DNA of 64,000 nt from Hygrocybe punicea (Eukaryota; Basidiomycota; Agaricomycetes; Agaricales; Hygrophoraceae): positions 744,001 to 808,000 of the forward strand of contig OY744473.1 of NCBI GenBank assembly GCA_963556145.1. Direction: 5' to 3'. Both the position numbers and the translations under genes were made by a program. How positions within the stretch are numbered: position 1 is the stretch's first letter; every line of letters begins with the position of its first letter. The notes under the pieces are model-generated. The model was not told the origin of the DNA, ran no database searches, and worked only from the letters and a program-made list of their open reading frames with translations. Shown here one piece after another: positions 22,705-35,285 of this stretch.

Positions 22705-24054
22705 TGTTATGTGAATGTTTGTTTCACCAAGAATTACTGGAGTTGACTTTGTTCAGGTATCTTCTTGTTGTTCGTGGGTTTCTAATATCTAAATAACCTA
22801 TCAGGAAGGGGTTTATAGGTATATGTACTGTATGAGTCAATAGAATGTAATAGTGAGGTCTCTTCAATTAAGAAGTGAGACTTTTAGTGGATGTAGATGA
22901 TGGTTGATAAGCATGATGTACTGGAAATACTATATATTCACTACTGGAATATAAAACGTGGATTAATGAATACTGATAACAATATTCACCAATTTAATAT
23001 AAATTGTTTTGGTTACAGGGCCTATTCAATCAAGAGTATCTCTGGGTATTATAATATCTGACTTGAATCTGAAGCTTCAAACACACATTGGCTACTAGTT
23101 CAGGGATATCTTTAATACCTTTTGAATACTCTGTTTTGTTTAGGATGAAACCTTAACCTTAGAAGTGTATCTAGCTGACTAATGCTGACTAATGAATTGA
23201 TTGGACTGAGTGAACTGAGTGAATTCTCCTTAATTGACAAGGGGAACTCAGAGAATGATATAATGAGAGTGCACTGGACTGGATTGCAAGCACTAGCTAC
23301 TACAATGAGTAACTACTAGTACTAATAGAATGAGGGATCACACTGTGTGAACCCAGACTAAGACTGACTACTGAATGGTGAGGGGGGAAATCCTACTGAC
23401 TACTGGAATTTGGGGGCCCTATTTATACTGTTGGAGAACAATGGTGGACTGAGAACAATGGGAAAGTGAGAACAATGGGACTGAGTCATGAGAACAATGG
23501 ATGACATCAAAGAGGCTGTGAACAATGGGCTCTATCTCCATTTGGACTGTTTAAAACAATGGACTGATCAGAACAATAGACCTCCATTGTCTTTATGTAA
23601 GCAAACTATCACAATCACTCTCTGATGCATCCTATCTTATCACTATCTTACCATCCTCTTGTTCACATCTTATCTAATCATTTCCCATTATCTAGCTGAG
23701 CAGCTTTTGATCAATACAAGTAAACAAGATTTGTGATCAATCCATTACTGCTAATATAGGTAAGAATGCTAGTTGGGCTTGTCTCCTTGCACATGCAATA
23801 CAGAGAAATATATAATAAATACTAATGAGTGGGGGATGTGCCTCTGTGCACCATACATAAATGGCTAGGTCTGGGCATTGCTATTGAAGCCATAATAAAT
23901 GATATAAACTTAAGCATATGCTATTTGTGTCCGTTCACTAGCATGCATAATGTAGAAAGGCATAGAATGGGTACTAATGAGTGTAGGTGTGCATTCATAG
24001 TCTTGCACTTAAATATTTAAGTCCATGGTCCAATGGTAAACCCATGACATTACA
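22705..24054 (-). repeat. LTR of gypsy-type element (about 1.35 kb)
   Basis: On the minus strand it starts TGTAATGTCATGGG and ends CACATAACA, with TG/CA ends and the primer-binding site directly after. The partner LTR is not in the window, so the element is truncated. The sequence is AT-rich, with GAACAATGG-type short repeats near 23,440-23,590. Confidence 0.7.
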
Positions 24055-24217
24055 CCCAAAACCATTTGGGGTCATGACATCCACACAACACAATTAAATC
24101 AACTGTCCCCAGTTGTAACCAAAAGACAACAATTCTTTAATATGGAAGGAAGTCATTTACATCTTTTAACTATTCTTTTAACTTCTTTTTCATTTTTCCA
24201 AAGAACTCCTCCCAATC

Positions 24218-24787
24218 TCATACATCAACTCCTTGTTCCTTTAACCGATCCATATTCTTCTTCATAGCATTTAGCAGTGCCTTGAGGTGGTACTTAGGGT
24301 GAGTGCACTTCTTTTGTAGCAGCTTAGAAAGCAATGCCGGAATTGCAGGGTGTTTGAAATGATTGTGGCTGGAGGAAGTTGGGTGGTTATGATTTATGGA
24401 AAGTGAAGGAGGCAATTTGAGTCATTCCCTAAATTCCGGGTCTAAGGGTACAGATTGTGAAGGGATGGTGGTTGGTGGCATAGGAAAGTTGGGAAGACTA
24501 TCTATAAAAAAGTAGAAATCATCCGGTGGTGGACAATCAACACCTCGTACATTCATGGATTTGAAATCAATGTAATCGTCATATTCTGGGGAGGGTAGTG
24601 GTGGTGTCTGAGCAGGACTAGTCAGTTTGGTGAAGAAGTCTGTATTGTATTTGGTGGGAGTATTGAATAAACATGTTAAGTCAAGACAGCGCAGAGGAAT
24701 GTCCATAGGTGAAGAGGGTGAGGGACTGGAATATGATGTCATAGTAAGATTGTTACGGATCGCTTCTGCAGCGGGCTCCGGCAACAA
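24218..24787 (-). pseudogene. Hypothetical proline/serine-rich reading frame with one stop
   Basis: A single frame (MLPEPAAEAIRNNLTMTSYS... to ...MDRLKEQGVDV) is open for about 190 codons except for one TGA at 24,422-24,424. The N-terminal part is Pro/Ser-rich, the C-terminal part basic. No family recognised. It lies between the gypsy LTR and a solo LTR and may be retrotransposon-derived. Confidence 0.35.
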
Positions 24788-24980
24788 TCAACTTAACTAG
24801 GGATCGGATTCCAGAGGAGAGAAGAGCAGTTTTCATTGTTGCTTATAACTAAGACAACACTGCTAACAGGGGGGGTCAAGGTCTAGTGTCATCGCGAGCT
24901 GTGGGGGTTACCCAAAACAAGATGAGTCTGCCCCAAGAACCAGACTAAACGTAAAGAAAGGAAAAGAAGAAAAAGTCCGA

Positions 24981-25875
24981 TGTAGATGCGGATTCTTGGT
25001 GGCTTTGGAACTATATAAGAAATAAAAATCCTAACCAGAGGGGTGTCAGCGTAGAAGTGACTGGATAAATCAGTGTCGGGAATAGTAGTAAAAGGAAGGG
25101 AATGTTAGTAAAAGTAAAGCCGCCACGTAAAACTGGACTAATAACGACGAATCCAGCGATGAACGGAGTGAAAATGGACAAATAATAAAGAACCCAACGA
25201 TGCCAACGATGTCGGGTACGGCAAGTCGGGTCGGGTCGGGTCAGAAACAATGAACGAATATACGGAAACAATGATAAAGACGATGAAGTGGACTATAAAA
25301 AGCTAAGGGTCTACGTGGACGAGCATTTGAAGGGATTAAAAGGCGATTCTGACTAAAGGGAAACGGGGACTTAGGGTATCTTTTTTTTTGTACGGTCGTC
25401 GGGGACCGTTTGTATAGTACAGGAGTATGTAGCTACTTTCGGACATGTCTATTTCAGCCGATAGATACTACAAAGAAAAGATGGAATGGGGATGTGGAAA
25501 GGGGGGTTGCAAAGCGACGAAGACAGGAATATGGAGGGGAAAACAAATATGCAAGAAAAAGATCTAAAAAGTCCTACATATCTCCGAAAGGACGAGGGGA
25601 TGCATAAATAAGGTAAATCCGAAGTCGGGGATTGAGTCCGAAGAGATCCATCTCCTGGAATTGGAACTCCGAGGCGTTTGAGGCTGATGGATTTAGCCCA
25701 AAAGCGGCCGTCACAAAGCGGCATGTGTCGGGTTATGTTGGTCACATCGGGTCATGTCACGTCACGTCACGTCGGGTTACGTCGGGTTTGAATGCAAGTC
25801 GAATGGCGGCATCAGGTTGGTCCAGATTCGTGATATATCGATGATACAGACTCAGAGGGACGTCGACCCTCTACA
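24981..25875 (-). repeat. Solo LTR of the TGTAGAGGG family with CCGA duplication
   Basis: Bounded by TGTAGATGCGG and CCCTCTACA; reads TGTAGAGGGTCGACG to CATCTACA on the minus strand. It is flanked by CCGA on both sides. No primer-binding site follows, so it is a solo LTR left by LTR-LTR recombination. It is clearly diverged from the pair at 27,134 and 32,516. Confidence 0.85.
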
Positions 25876-26526
25876 CCGAACCAACAACAAGAACAGTATA
25901 TATAGTGACTGGTCTTGAGGGGAGGTAAATAGAAATACAACCATGAAGCCACAACATGTCCAACTCTACCATGTGTTCACCATGAGGCGTACATGAGGCG
26001 TCCTCATGTTGATGTTCTTGCGATCCAACTAGAGGCCCGGGTGTCGTTGAGGATAGAAGGGGTCCAGATGACTCGGATGATTTGTCATCGGATCATGTGA
26101 CATGCAGAATTGCCAATTCGAGGTCTACACTTGCTGTAACAGGCAAGTGCGCAGTTTGGCAAGTGCATTGCACGGTCGGGTTGAAGATGGGTATCGTCCA
26201 GTGTGGGGTTGGTGATGAGAGTGTCTTGAGGTAGTGTGGATATAGCGGCAAGGTTGGTATGAAAGAAAATGAAGGAATGTCTAGAGGAAAAAACCAACAG
26301 GACAGTGGGCTAGTCGAGGTCAGACATGTGAACAGCATAAGCTGTACCGGATGATGATGTCTGTGTCGATGACGTATCGAGGAGCAATGTCTTGTCCTGT
26401 CTGTGGAACAATGCAGTCCACCTGACGTCGGTATTTGTCCAAGAAAGGGTATTGTTGTAAACGAGTGTGGGAGGTATCAAGCTTATAGATGGAAAAGGAT
26501 AAATGACTGTGGGTCCAGGTTTCGAG

Positions 26527-26994
26527 TCATGGCATGAGTGACAAGCTGTGGGAACAAGTCATCGGGTACTGCATTGAAGCGGTGTCGTGCGAACAATATA
26601 TGATAGGGGTTGGTTCACTGTTTGGGAAGTCGTATGGTCTGTGGTCGAAGTCCAAAAGAGTATGCTCCGGCGATGGTCGGATTAGAGAGAACAGTGAAAT
26701 GTCTCGTGATCGGGGATTGTTTGGAGTTCGCATGCAGGTGAGGAATGTCGTCAGATCATCAGGGAGGATAATGGTGGGCACAGGGTATGAATATGGAAAC
26801 CAAATATCCGGGAATGGCAATTGTCAATTACGTGTCGATATATTGTTGAGGTGGAAGTCAGAAGTATCAATGGCAGAAGGGTTTCGGTGCCGATGCCAAA
26901 GATAGATCATAACAAGGTAGAAACCGATTAGGAAGGTGATGGCAATGCTGCCAATAACAATTACGGTAATGAGCTGTGTCGGGAGTACAGCCAT
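26527..26994 (-). pseudogene. Hypothetical single-pass membrane protein with in-frame stop
   Basis: Starts MAVLPTQLITVIVIGSIAIT; residues about 8-30 form one hydrophobic helix followed by a basic WHRHRN stop-transfer segment. The frame has one stop at about 26,824 and continues (PFPDIWFPYSYPVPTIILPD) to 26,527. Family unknown. The interval 25,876-27,133 otherwise shows nothing I can name. Confidence 0.35.
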
Positions 26995-27133
26995 TGTGAT
27001 CGGTTTGTCGTGGGATAGCGTAAACAAGATATCGAAGGGAAAAGACAATGTCGGTGATGTCCATCGGCAAGGAGACTATTCGGGTACAACAAGGTCACAT
27101 GGGATATGTCCATGGTCGGTCTGGATTGTTCGA

Positions 27134-28053
27134 TGTAGAGGGTTGACGTCCCTCTGAGTCCGTATCATCGATATATCACGAATCCGGACCAACCTGATGC
27201 CGCCATTCGACTTGCATTCGAACCCGACGTAACCCGACGTGACGTGACGTGATGTGACCCGACGTGACCGACGTAACCCGACACATGCCGCTTTGTGACG
27301 GCCGCTTTTGGGCTAAATCCGTCAGCCTCAAACGCCTCGGAGTTCCAATTCCAGGAGATGGATCTCTTCGGACTCAATCCCCGACTTCGGATTTACCTTA
27401 TTTATGCATCCCCTCGTCCTTTCGGAGATATGTAGGACTTTTCCAATCTTTTTCATGGATATTCGTTTTCCCCTCCACTTTCCTGTCTTTGTTGCTTTGC
27501 AACCCCCCTTTCCACTTCCCCATTCCAGTGTTTCTTTGTAGTTTCTATCGGCCGAAGTAGACATGTCCGAAAGTAGCTACACACTCATGTACTATAAAAC
27601 GGTCCCCGACGACTGTACAAAATAAGATACCATTAGTCCCCGTTTCTCTCATAGTCAGAATTGTTTTAATCCCTTCAAATGCTCGTCCACGTAGTTCCTT
27701 AGCTTTTTATAGTTCACTTCGTCGACTTTATCATTGTTCCTGTATATTTGTTCATCGTTTCCGACCCGACCCGACCTGACCCGCCGTACCCGACATCGTC
27801 GGCATCGTCGGGTTCATTCGTTTTCAGTCTGTTCACCATCGGGTTCATCGTTATTAGTCCGTTTTCACTCCGTTCATCGCCGGATTTGTCGTTACTAGTC
27901 GAGTTTATGCGGCGGCTTTACTTTTATTTCACTTTCACTTCACTTATTATCCCCGACACTGAATTATCCAGTCACTTCTACGCTGACACCCTCTGGTTAG
28001 GATCATATTTCTTATCATTATAGTTCCGAAGCCACCAAGAACCCGCATCTACA
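27134..28053 (+). repeat. 5' LTR of non-autonomous element
   Basis: TGTAGAGGGTTGACG to CGCATCTACA. Contains ACTATAAAACGG near 27,591, a plausible TATA box, about 460 bp into the LTR. Confidence 0.95.
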
Positions 28054-28055
28054 TC

Positions 28056-28072
28056 TGGAGCCCACCGCGAGG
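28056..28072 (+). other. Primer-binding site
   Basis: TGGAGCCCACCGCGAGG, 2 nt after the LTR end. The same site, one base different, serves the element at 22,684. Confidence 0.85.
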
Positions 28073-28739
28073 ATAATTCAGTGTCATCATTCATTCATTC
28101 CATAACCCTACACTTTCCTTTCGTCATCTCGAAATAACCCTTGCTGCAGCACTCTACACATCCGACTCCCGTTACCCAACCTCTTTACATCCGACATCCG
28201 ATGCCTCGACAATCCAATCGCCAACTGCCACACTATCATTTGGGTTTGATTCTCATAATATTTTCTCTTCTTTAACGACTACGATTGTCTAGTATCACGT
28301 ACAACTTCGAACCCGCTCTTGCGCGGCCGACCCAACGGCCGTTTACTGCTTTAGGAAACTTGCACAGCCACGATCCAACACTCTTGTTTTCGACTCGAAC
28401 TTCGTCACATCCACCGTCCACAATCGTTTATAGACCTCCAACACGCTCGGAATCCCAATCCCCACCGATACCCGTCGAAAAACCGCGACCGGAAAGCCCC
28501 AAAACATCGACTCGCCCAACGGCACTCACGCGTCACTCACAACTTGGAACAGACGGATCTCCGTGCAACGGGTTTAGCCTGTGTACCCCCAGCCGCTCGC
28601 GTCTACGAACTCGCACTTGTCACCGGATACAAGCCCTTACAGACCCCCCCATCGTCTGAGCCCACGAAGTTACCAGCAAAACCACGTCAGCGCCCTTCAC
28701 GAGTTCATGCGAGCAGCCCCCGCGTTCGAGCCCTCAACA

Positions 28740-30170
28740 CTGAGCTACAGCCCCACGACGCCATTCGCGAGCCTCACAAGCCATCTTCGCCGTTATCGAT
28801 GCCCCACACCGTGCCACGTCACCCGGCTTCGTGCCCCAGCCAAGTCGACATCTCCGGCCGCTCACGCCTTCGTTGGACACCCCGTCGCCTCGCACCGCTT
28901 CCCAGAGTCCCACATCGCCCTTCACGAGCCCTCACGAGCCGTCTCCGCCATTATCGAGTCCCCAACGCGTCGCCACGTCATCCCAGCTCATGCACCCGCC
29001 TATTCGACATCCCCGGCCGCTCACGCCCTCGTTGCTACCCCCACGCAGCCTCGTATGGCTTTCCGAGTCCCCACAGCACCCTTCGCGAGCCCACACGAGT
29101 TGTCTTCGCCGTTATCGAAGCCCCAACCGCTTACCACGTCATCCCTCGTGCCCTCGCCTACTCGACACCCCGGCCGCTCACGCCGTCGTTGGACCTCCCC
29201 GTCGCCTCGTACCGCTTCCTACAGCCCTACGACGCCCCTCGCGAGCTCTCACGAGCCATCCTCGCCGTCATCGACCCCTCACGTGTTGCCACGTCATCAT
29301 ACTCAACATCCCCGGCCGCTCACGTCCTCGTTGGATCATCCGCCGCTTCGTACAACCTCCCACAACCCTACAGCGTCCCTCGCAAGTCCGTACCAGCCGT
29401 CCTCGCCGTCATCGACGCCTCACGCATTGCCACGTCATACTTCCTCGTGCCCCCGTAACTCGACATCCCCGGCCGCTCACGTCCTCGTTGGACCACCCGC
29501 TGCTTCCTACTAGTTCCCAGCACCCCACATCGCCCTTCACGAGTCCTCACGAACCGTCTTCGCCGTTATCGATGCCCCACGCCGTGCCACGTCACCCTGC
29601 TTCGTGCCCCAGCCAAGTCGACACCTCCGGCCGCTCACGCCCTCATTGGACCTCTCCGTTGCCCTGCACCGCTTCCTACGGCCCCACGACGCCAGTCGCA
29701 AGCCCTCACGAGCCCTCCTCGCCGTCATCGATGCCTCACACGTTGCCACGTCATCATACTCGACATCCCCGGCCGCTCACGCCTTCGTTGAACCCATCCG
29801 CCGCCTCGTACAGCCTCCCAGAGCCCCACACCGTCGTTCGCGAGCTCTCACGAGTCGTCCTCGCCGTCATCGATGTCCCACACGTGTGCCACGTCACCCG
29901 CCTCATACCCCCGCGTATTCAGCGTTCCCCGCCGCTCACGCCCTCGTTGGAATTCCCCGTCGCCTCGCACCGCTCCCCAGAGCCCCTCGACGCCAGTCGC
30001 AAGCCCTCACGAGCCGTCCTCGCCATTATCAAGCCCCCAACGCGTCGCCACGTCATCCCGCTTCGTGCCCCCAGCCAAGTCGACATCCCCGGCCGCTCAC
30101 GTCTCCGCTGAATCACCCGCCGCTTCGTACAACCCTCAGCGTCCCTCGCAAGCCCGTACAAGCCGTCCTT
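28740..30170 (+). repeat. ~155-bp tandem repeat array inside the retrotransposon
   Basis: The landmark CCGGCCGCTCACG recurs at about 28,848, 29,006, 29,170, 29,313, 29,467, 29,627, 29,769, 29,927 and 30,086, i.e. every 142-164 bp. Units contain recurring CCTCACGAGC, CGCCACGTCATC and TCGTTGGA. Three frames stay open for 300-460 codons, encoding Pro/Ser/Arg-rich repeats (SPAAHALVG, SRAVLAVID). The openness in several frames argues for composition and repetition rather than a selected protein. Confidence 0.85.
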
Positions 30171-31779
30171 GCTGCCCTCGAGCCGTCAACGCTGCGCCAC
30201 GTCACCCAATGGCCTACCACCGCGTTCTCTCATCCAGGACCAACGACCACCGCGTACGACCACTACCACACCCACGTTCACGCCTCCGCACCTCGACATG
30301 GCTCTCTACTGTCCCAAACACGTCCACCCCCGTCCCTCGTCGTCCCACGCAAGCGGCCACGTCACCTACATCACCCCGTCGACTCCCACTCTCGACCCCC
30401 GCTTCCCAGCCGTCCCCGTCCTCGCCCACTCCCCCTCGACCACCTACGTCCTCGACCAACCCCACGACGTCCCTCTCGCGAGCCCAAACGAAGCCCCGTT
30501 GGGTTATGCCCGCGAAACCGTGACCACCGGCCGCTCAAACCCGTTCCACGACCCGACGCATCGTTGTCAAATCCCCACGCATATCCGCCACGAAAGTACA
30601 CGAAACGCCACCCGTATCACCCCCAATCTATCTCCCAGTCCACGTCATCTCATCCGCCCACGTCATCCGCCTCCGTCCCCCGACATCGACCACCCGTTGC
30701 CGCCTCCTCAACCTCTCGCCATCCTCGAACGACCTCACGAAACCACGATCCACGTCACACAACCCCACGTTCCCTCTTATCCGCCCACGTCATCCGCCTC
30801 CGTCGCCCTACGTCGCCCTATGCCATACCACCACACCGGACCACACGTTCCCCGCTCCCTCGACCCCACGCAGTCCCACAGTCGCCTCCGTCGCCCCAAA
30901 GACGAGTCCCTCCGCCCGTCAAAACGCCTCCGTTGTCGGATCCACCACCAGGAACGTCCCAGAAACGTGTCGACGGCACCCGAAGCACGCCTGAACACCC
31001 GTGACCCGCCGCACCCGTCTGCGATCTAACAGAGCCAAACGTCGTCACTGTACGAACCCGCCGCAGAACCGACACCCGTGTCTAGTCCCCACACCCGACC
31101 ACCCGTTCTCGACCAATCCGCTACATCGGCTTCCGGTTCCGGATCCGCGACTCGCATCACACCACCCGACTACGAACCCGGACGCGTTCCCAACGATTCC
31201 GCGGCATCCGGTTCCGGTTCCGGCTCAATTCGAGCATGAGGTTCCGGTTCCGGTTTCACATCCCGTACCCGCCACCTTCGCACCCCCATACCCACCGAAC
31301 CCGACCCTACGAAAACCCCATCACCTCCATCGGCTTAAGAATTATATACATAGATAGATTAAATAAATAAAAAGAAAGAAAAACGTCAGAGATAAAGAAA
31401 GATAAAAAGAAATACACTGGTTCCCGACACACCCGGCACCCGCATAATACACCCGACGCACCCAACGAACCCGCTTACGAACCCGCCGCACCCGCTTATG
31501 AACCCGACGCACCGCTTCACTCATTCCCCACGCACCCGACTCATCCGCTCACGCACCCGCATTCCACCCGTTGACATCGCTCTCCGCTTTCCATGACCCA
31601 CCGTTTCCGCCACCGTTTCGACCCAGACACAACGTTCCCTGTCTCGGCTTCGATTCCCAACCCACCCGACTTTATATTTCAGTTCCATGGGGGAGAATGC
31701 TTCCCCACGGGTCCAAGCCGGTGCTGAACCGCCTAGTATGAGGCTGATATCACAGCCGTTGATTATCGCCCCCATATTA

Positions 31780-31920
31780 GTATTGACATATCGAACCTCC
31801 GCCATCGTCTATCGAACCTCCGCCGTCGTCCATCGAACCTCCGTCATCGTCCATTGAACCTCCGTTGTCGTCATATCATATCGAACCTCCGCCGTCGTCA
31901 TATCATGTTCACCGTCGTCA
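31780..31920 (+). repeat. TCGAACCTCCGCCGTCGTC short tandem repeats
   Basis: Six or so imperfect 20-28 bp units of ATCGAACCTCCGYCGTCGTC. A second simple block, GGTTCCGGTTCCGG, lies at 31,125-31,255. Both are inside the retrotransposon interior; 30,170-32,515 holds no recognised gene. Confidence 0.75.
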
Positions 31921-32515
31921 TCGTATTTCTATGCCCATGTCACCAAGCCTTTCCGCAGCCTATGCCACCGTTTCCGCCACCCGTTGACACAGCCACCGAA
32001 GCGGCCGACCCTAACCCGACCTGACTACAACCGTTTTTGTCATCCGCTTTCGCTTTATGTTGTTTCCGCTTATGCCCTACGAGTTTCCGCTCATGCCTTT
32101 GTTATTTTTGTCACCCACCCTCAATCCCATTTCACGTTTTGATCTTACCCTGTAACCTTCCTTTCCGATCACCGACATTTATTCCCTTTTATCTATTTTG
32201 CATTTCCGCTGCATATTTGTCCCACCCTTGTAGCTTTCCGCTGCTTCCTTCATTTCCGCTTGGTTATATTGTCACTATAGTTTCTTTTCTATGTATTTCC
32301 GGACACCGGCATCACCCGCCTTTGTTCTCCGCCCTCCGACTCTCCACCATGTTCCACTAGTCACCATCCGCTCTCCCCCTTCGCATTGTCCACAACCCGC
32401 CTCGTCCCGTCGAACCCGATTCCACAACCACCACGTCAGCCTCATCTCACGCATCCGAGTCCCGAGTCCACGTAGTATCGACCAGGGATGGTCTTTATTT
32501 AAAGTACCCTGGAGA

Positions 32516-33435
32516 TGTAGAGGGTTGACGTCCCTCTGAGTCCGTATCATCGATATATCACGAATCCGGACCAACCCGATGCCGCCATTCGACTTGCATT
32601 CGAACCCGACGTAACCCGACGTGACGTGACGTGATGTGACCCGACGTGACTGACGTAACCCGACACATGCCGCTTTGTGACGGCCGCTTTTGGGCTAAAT
32701 CCGTCAGCCTCAAACGCCTCGGAGTTCCAATTCCAGGAGATGGATCTCTTCGGACTCAATCCCCGACTTCGGATTTACCTTATTTATGCATCCCCTCGTC
32801 CTTTCGGAGATATGTAGGACTTTTCCAATCTTTTTCATGGATATTCGTTTTCCCCTCCACTTTCCTGTCTTTGTTGCTTTGCAACCCCCCTTTCCACTTC
32901 CCCATTCCAGTGTTTCTTTGTAGTTTCTATCGGCCGAAGTAGACATGTCCGAAAGTAGCTACACACTCATGTACTATAAAACGGTCCCCGACGACTGTAC
33001 AAAATAAGATACCATTAGTCCCCGTTTCTCTCATAGTCAGAATTGTTTTAATCCCTTCAAATGCTCGTCCACGTAGTTCCTTAGCTTTTTATAGTTCACT
33101 TCGTCGACTTTATCATTGTTCCTGTATATTTGTTCATCGTTTCCGACCCGACCCGACCTGACCCGCCGTACCCGACATCGTCGGCATCGTCGGGTTCATT
33201 CATTTTCAGTCCGTTCACCATCGGGTTCATCGTTATTAGTCCGTTTTCACTCCGTTCATCGCCGGATTTGTCGTTACTAGTTGAGTTTATGCGGCGGCTT
33301 TACTTTTATTTCACTTTCACTTCACTTATTATCCCCGACACTGAATTATCCAGTCACTTCTACGCTGACACCCTCTGGTTAGGATCATATTTCTTATCAT
33401 TATAGTTCCGAAGCCACCAAGAACCCGCATCTATA
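32516..33435 (+). repeat. 3' LTR of non-autonomous element
   Basis: Same length as the 5' LTR; its terminal CA has mutated to TA (CATCTATA). Followed by TCGA. Confidence 0.95.
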
Positions 33436-33439
33436 TCGA

Positions 33440-34904
33440 GAAGAAGGGACAAAAAGAGAACAAGAATAAGAAAATACAAGGATGTCCAAATGAAGAAACA
33501 ATGACGTTGAAAGGAAGACAAAGGACAAAATGAAATGAAAAAGGAAGGTGTGCAGTGCAGAATCGTCATGGTGGGTATCGGAATGGGCATCAGGGTTGGA
33601 AGCGGAGTTGGAAATGTAACAAAGATATGGATTACGGTATATGGGCATCTGGTAGTGCTGAAGCACTGAGCGGAATAGCAGTGTAGTTGAGGTAAAGGGG
33701 ATATGTTAGGAAAAAGGCTTTTGTGGGGAACCGGAATGGTGGGTCAAGCAATACTAATGTGGGACGTTGTGTCACAATAGGTCCTTGTGGGTTCAGAACT
33801 AAACTGGCCCTGGCCTTCCTATATTGGGATGATGTATTTCAAATTTGATTTAAGGTTGTCTGATCAATCAAATTGAGATTTTACCATTCCCTTGGTTCTT
33901 TAGGGTCCTGCAACCATATCGGGTACAGATCTCTAATAGTACCGATGCTTATTTGGTCTGGTCTGTTTACTCAAGTCATATGAGAAAACATGTGCTGGTC
34001 ACATGTTTTCTGGGGTCATAGCCATACATTTGCACAATCCATCTTTTTCTTTCCTTTAGTCTGCCACTATAGTTCTGTAGTGCCCCACTCCTTTTTCTTG
34101 CTAGGCTACTGCGCAATAAATCATTAAAAAAATCTATCTGATGCTATGAATGGTCACTCCATCCTCCCTTCAATGGAACTCAAACAAAACCGCTAAGTAC
34201 ATTCTTATATGTATGTTCATTTGTTCACCATTACTGAATATTTGGTATTCAGATAAGATGGCTTATACCTAGCCATTCTAAACTACTATCTGCTGTAACC
34301 ATTCAAGAATGAATTCGTCTGGAGGATGGACAGGCCAGGGGTGATGCCAAGTGTCATTCCATTTCAACTAGGGCAAGCACTATATTTTTTCGGGTAGGAC
34401 TCAGTTGCTGGATTACTGGGAGTGGTGGGTCACCAGTCATTCATCCATTTCTTTATCTTTTCCATTCATACACCAGTTGTATTTCTTTTATTCTATTTTC
34501 TATTTCATTATGTCTTGTCATTTTCTTTTGTTTCGTTACATTTTAATCATTTCTATTTCATTATCATTGTATTCTTATCATGGGTCTGTCAACTTTAGAT
34601 GAGAGGGGTTGTACTATCACCTTGTAGCATTATACATCTTTTCTTTGCATGTCTGACTTAAACATGACCAGCAAATCATAAAAATAAAAAAAAATAGGCA
34701 TGGATAAAATTTATCTAATCAGTCTAGATAGCATAAAAAAAGGGTGCGTGATGGGAAATCATGTGCATAGATAAAAATAGTGGCCAATAAAATTGCATGG
34801 GGCATAGAAAAAGAGGGTGTGTAGCAGGAAATCACATGAGAGATAGGGGTCTTGAATATAACTGAATAGTCAGTCACAAAAGGTGCTAGAATATGGGAAT
34901 CAAT
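33440..34904. other. No supported gene
   Basis: AT-rich DNA with short open stretches on both strands but no recognisable motif. A loose repeat (GGGTGYGTGATGGGAAATCA-like) occurs at about 34,742 and 34,814. Confidence 0.3.
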
Positions 34905-35285
34905 GCAGAAAAAGGAAAATCTTGAATGAATGAGTGTGGGGCTATACAATAGTGGTGAGGAATAATAGTGTTGTATCTCTTCTGGAGTAGATCTGCAGAT
35001 AGTGGCACTGGTAACTGATGAAGATGATATATAGGATAACCATATTTTGACAACTTCAAACCTGCATCAAAGTCACCATGGGTCATTGACTTCTCCTGGT
35101 ACTTTTACTGAACCAACTGTAATGATGCCTGTAATGGAACTGACTGGCATTGTTTCATAAAGCCACATATGACAGACAGTGGCTGGAACTTGATATTTTC
35201 TATATTCAAAATTCTTTGCACGTGATGCAATGTGTGCAGCAAATTCGGGCTTGATTGCAAGAATAATATCTGTGATGTCTCCTGA
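34905..35285 (-). pseudogene. ASCH/PUA-like domain remnant
   Basis: The minus strand reads ITDIILAIKPEFAAHIASRA, KNFEYRKYQVPATV and MWLYETMPVSSITGIITVG, then in another frame DFDAGLKLSKYGYPIYHL. The IKPEFAxxIxxRxKxxEYRKY opening followed by WLYET resembles ASCH-type RNA-binding domains of the PUA superfamily. Frame changes indicate decay. It begins about 26 bp beyond the stop of the gypsy polyprotein, on the same strand. Confidence 0.5.

Larger units (their letters stand above)
27130..33439 (+). mobile_element. Complete non-autonomous LTR retrotransposon
   Basis: Two 920-bp LTRs (27,134-28,053 and 32,516-33,435) differ at six positions and are flanked by TCGA on both sides. A primer-binding site TGGAGCCCACCGCGAGG begins 2 nt after the 5' LTR. 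The 4.46-kb interior has no gag, protease, RT or integrase motif, only CpG-rich tandem repeats that keep several frames open. This is the structure of a large retrotransposon derivative mobilised in trans by an autonomous partner. LTR similarity implies a recent insertion. Confidence 0.92.

Noticed and set aside
24218..27048. One membrane-protein gene split by the solo LTR at 24,981-25,875
   Set aside because: The frames on both sides each contain a stop and do not join into a recognisable protein after removing the LTR.
28285..31357. Long Pro/Ser/Arg-rich ORFs of 300-460 codons as host genes
   Set aside because: They lie between the two LTRs of a retrotransposon, overlap one another in three frames, and follow the 155-bp tandem repeat; no domain or single favoured frame is visible.
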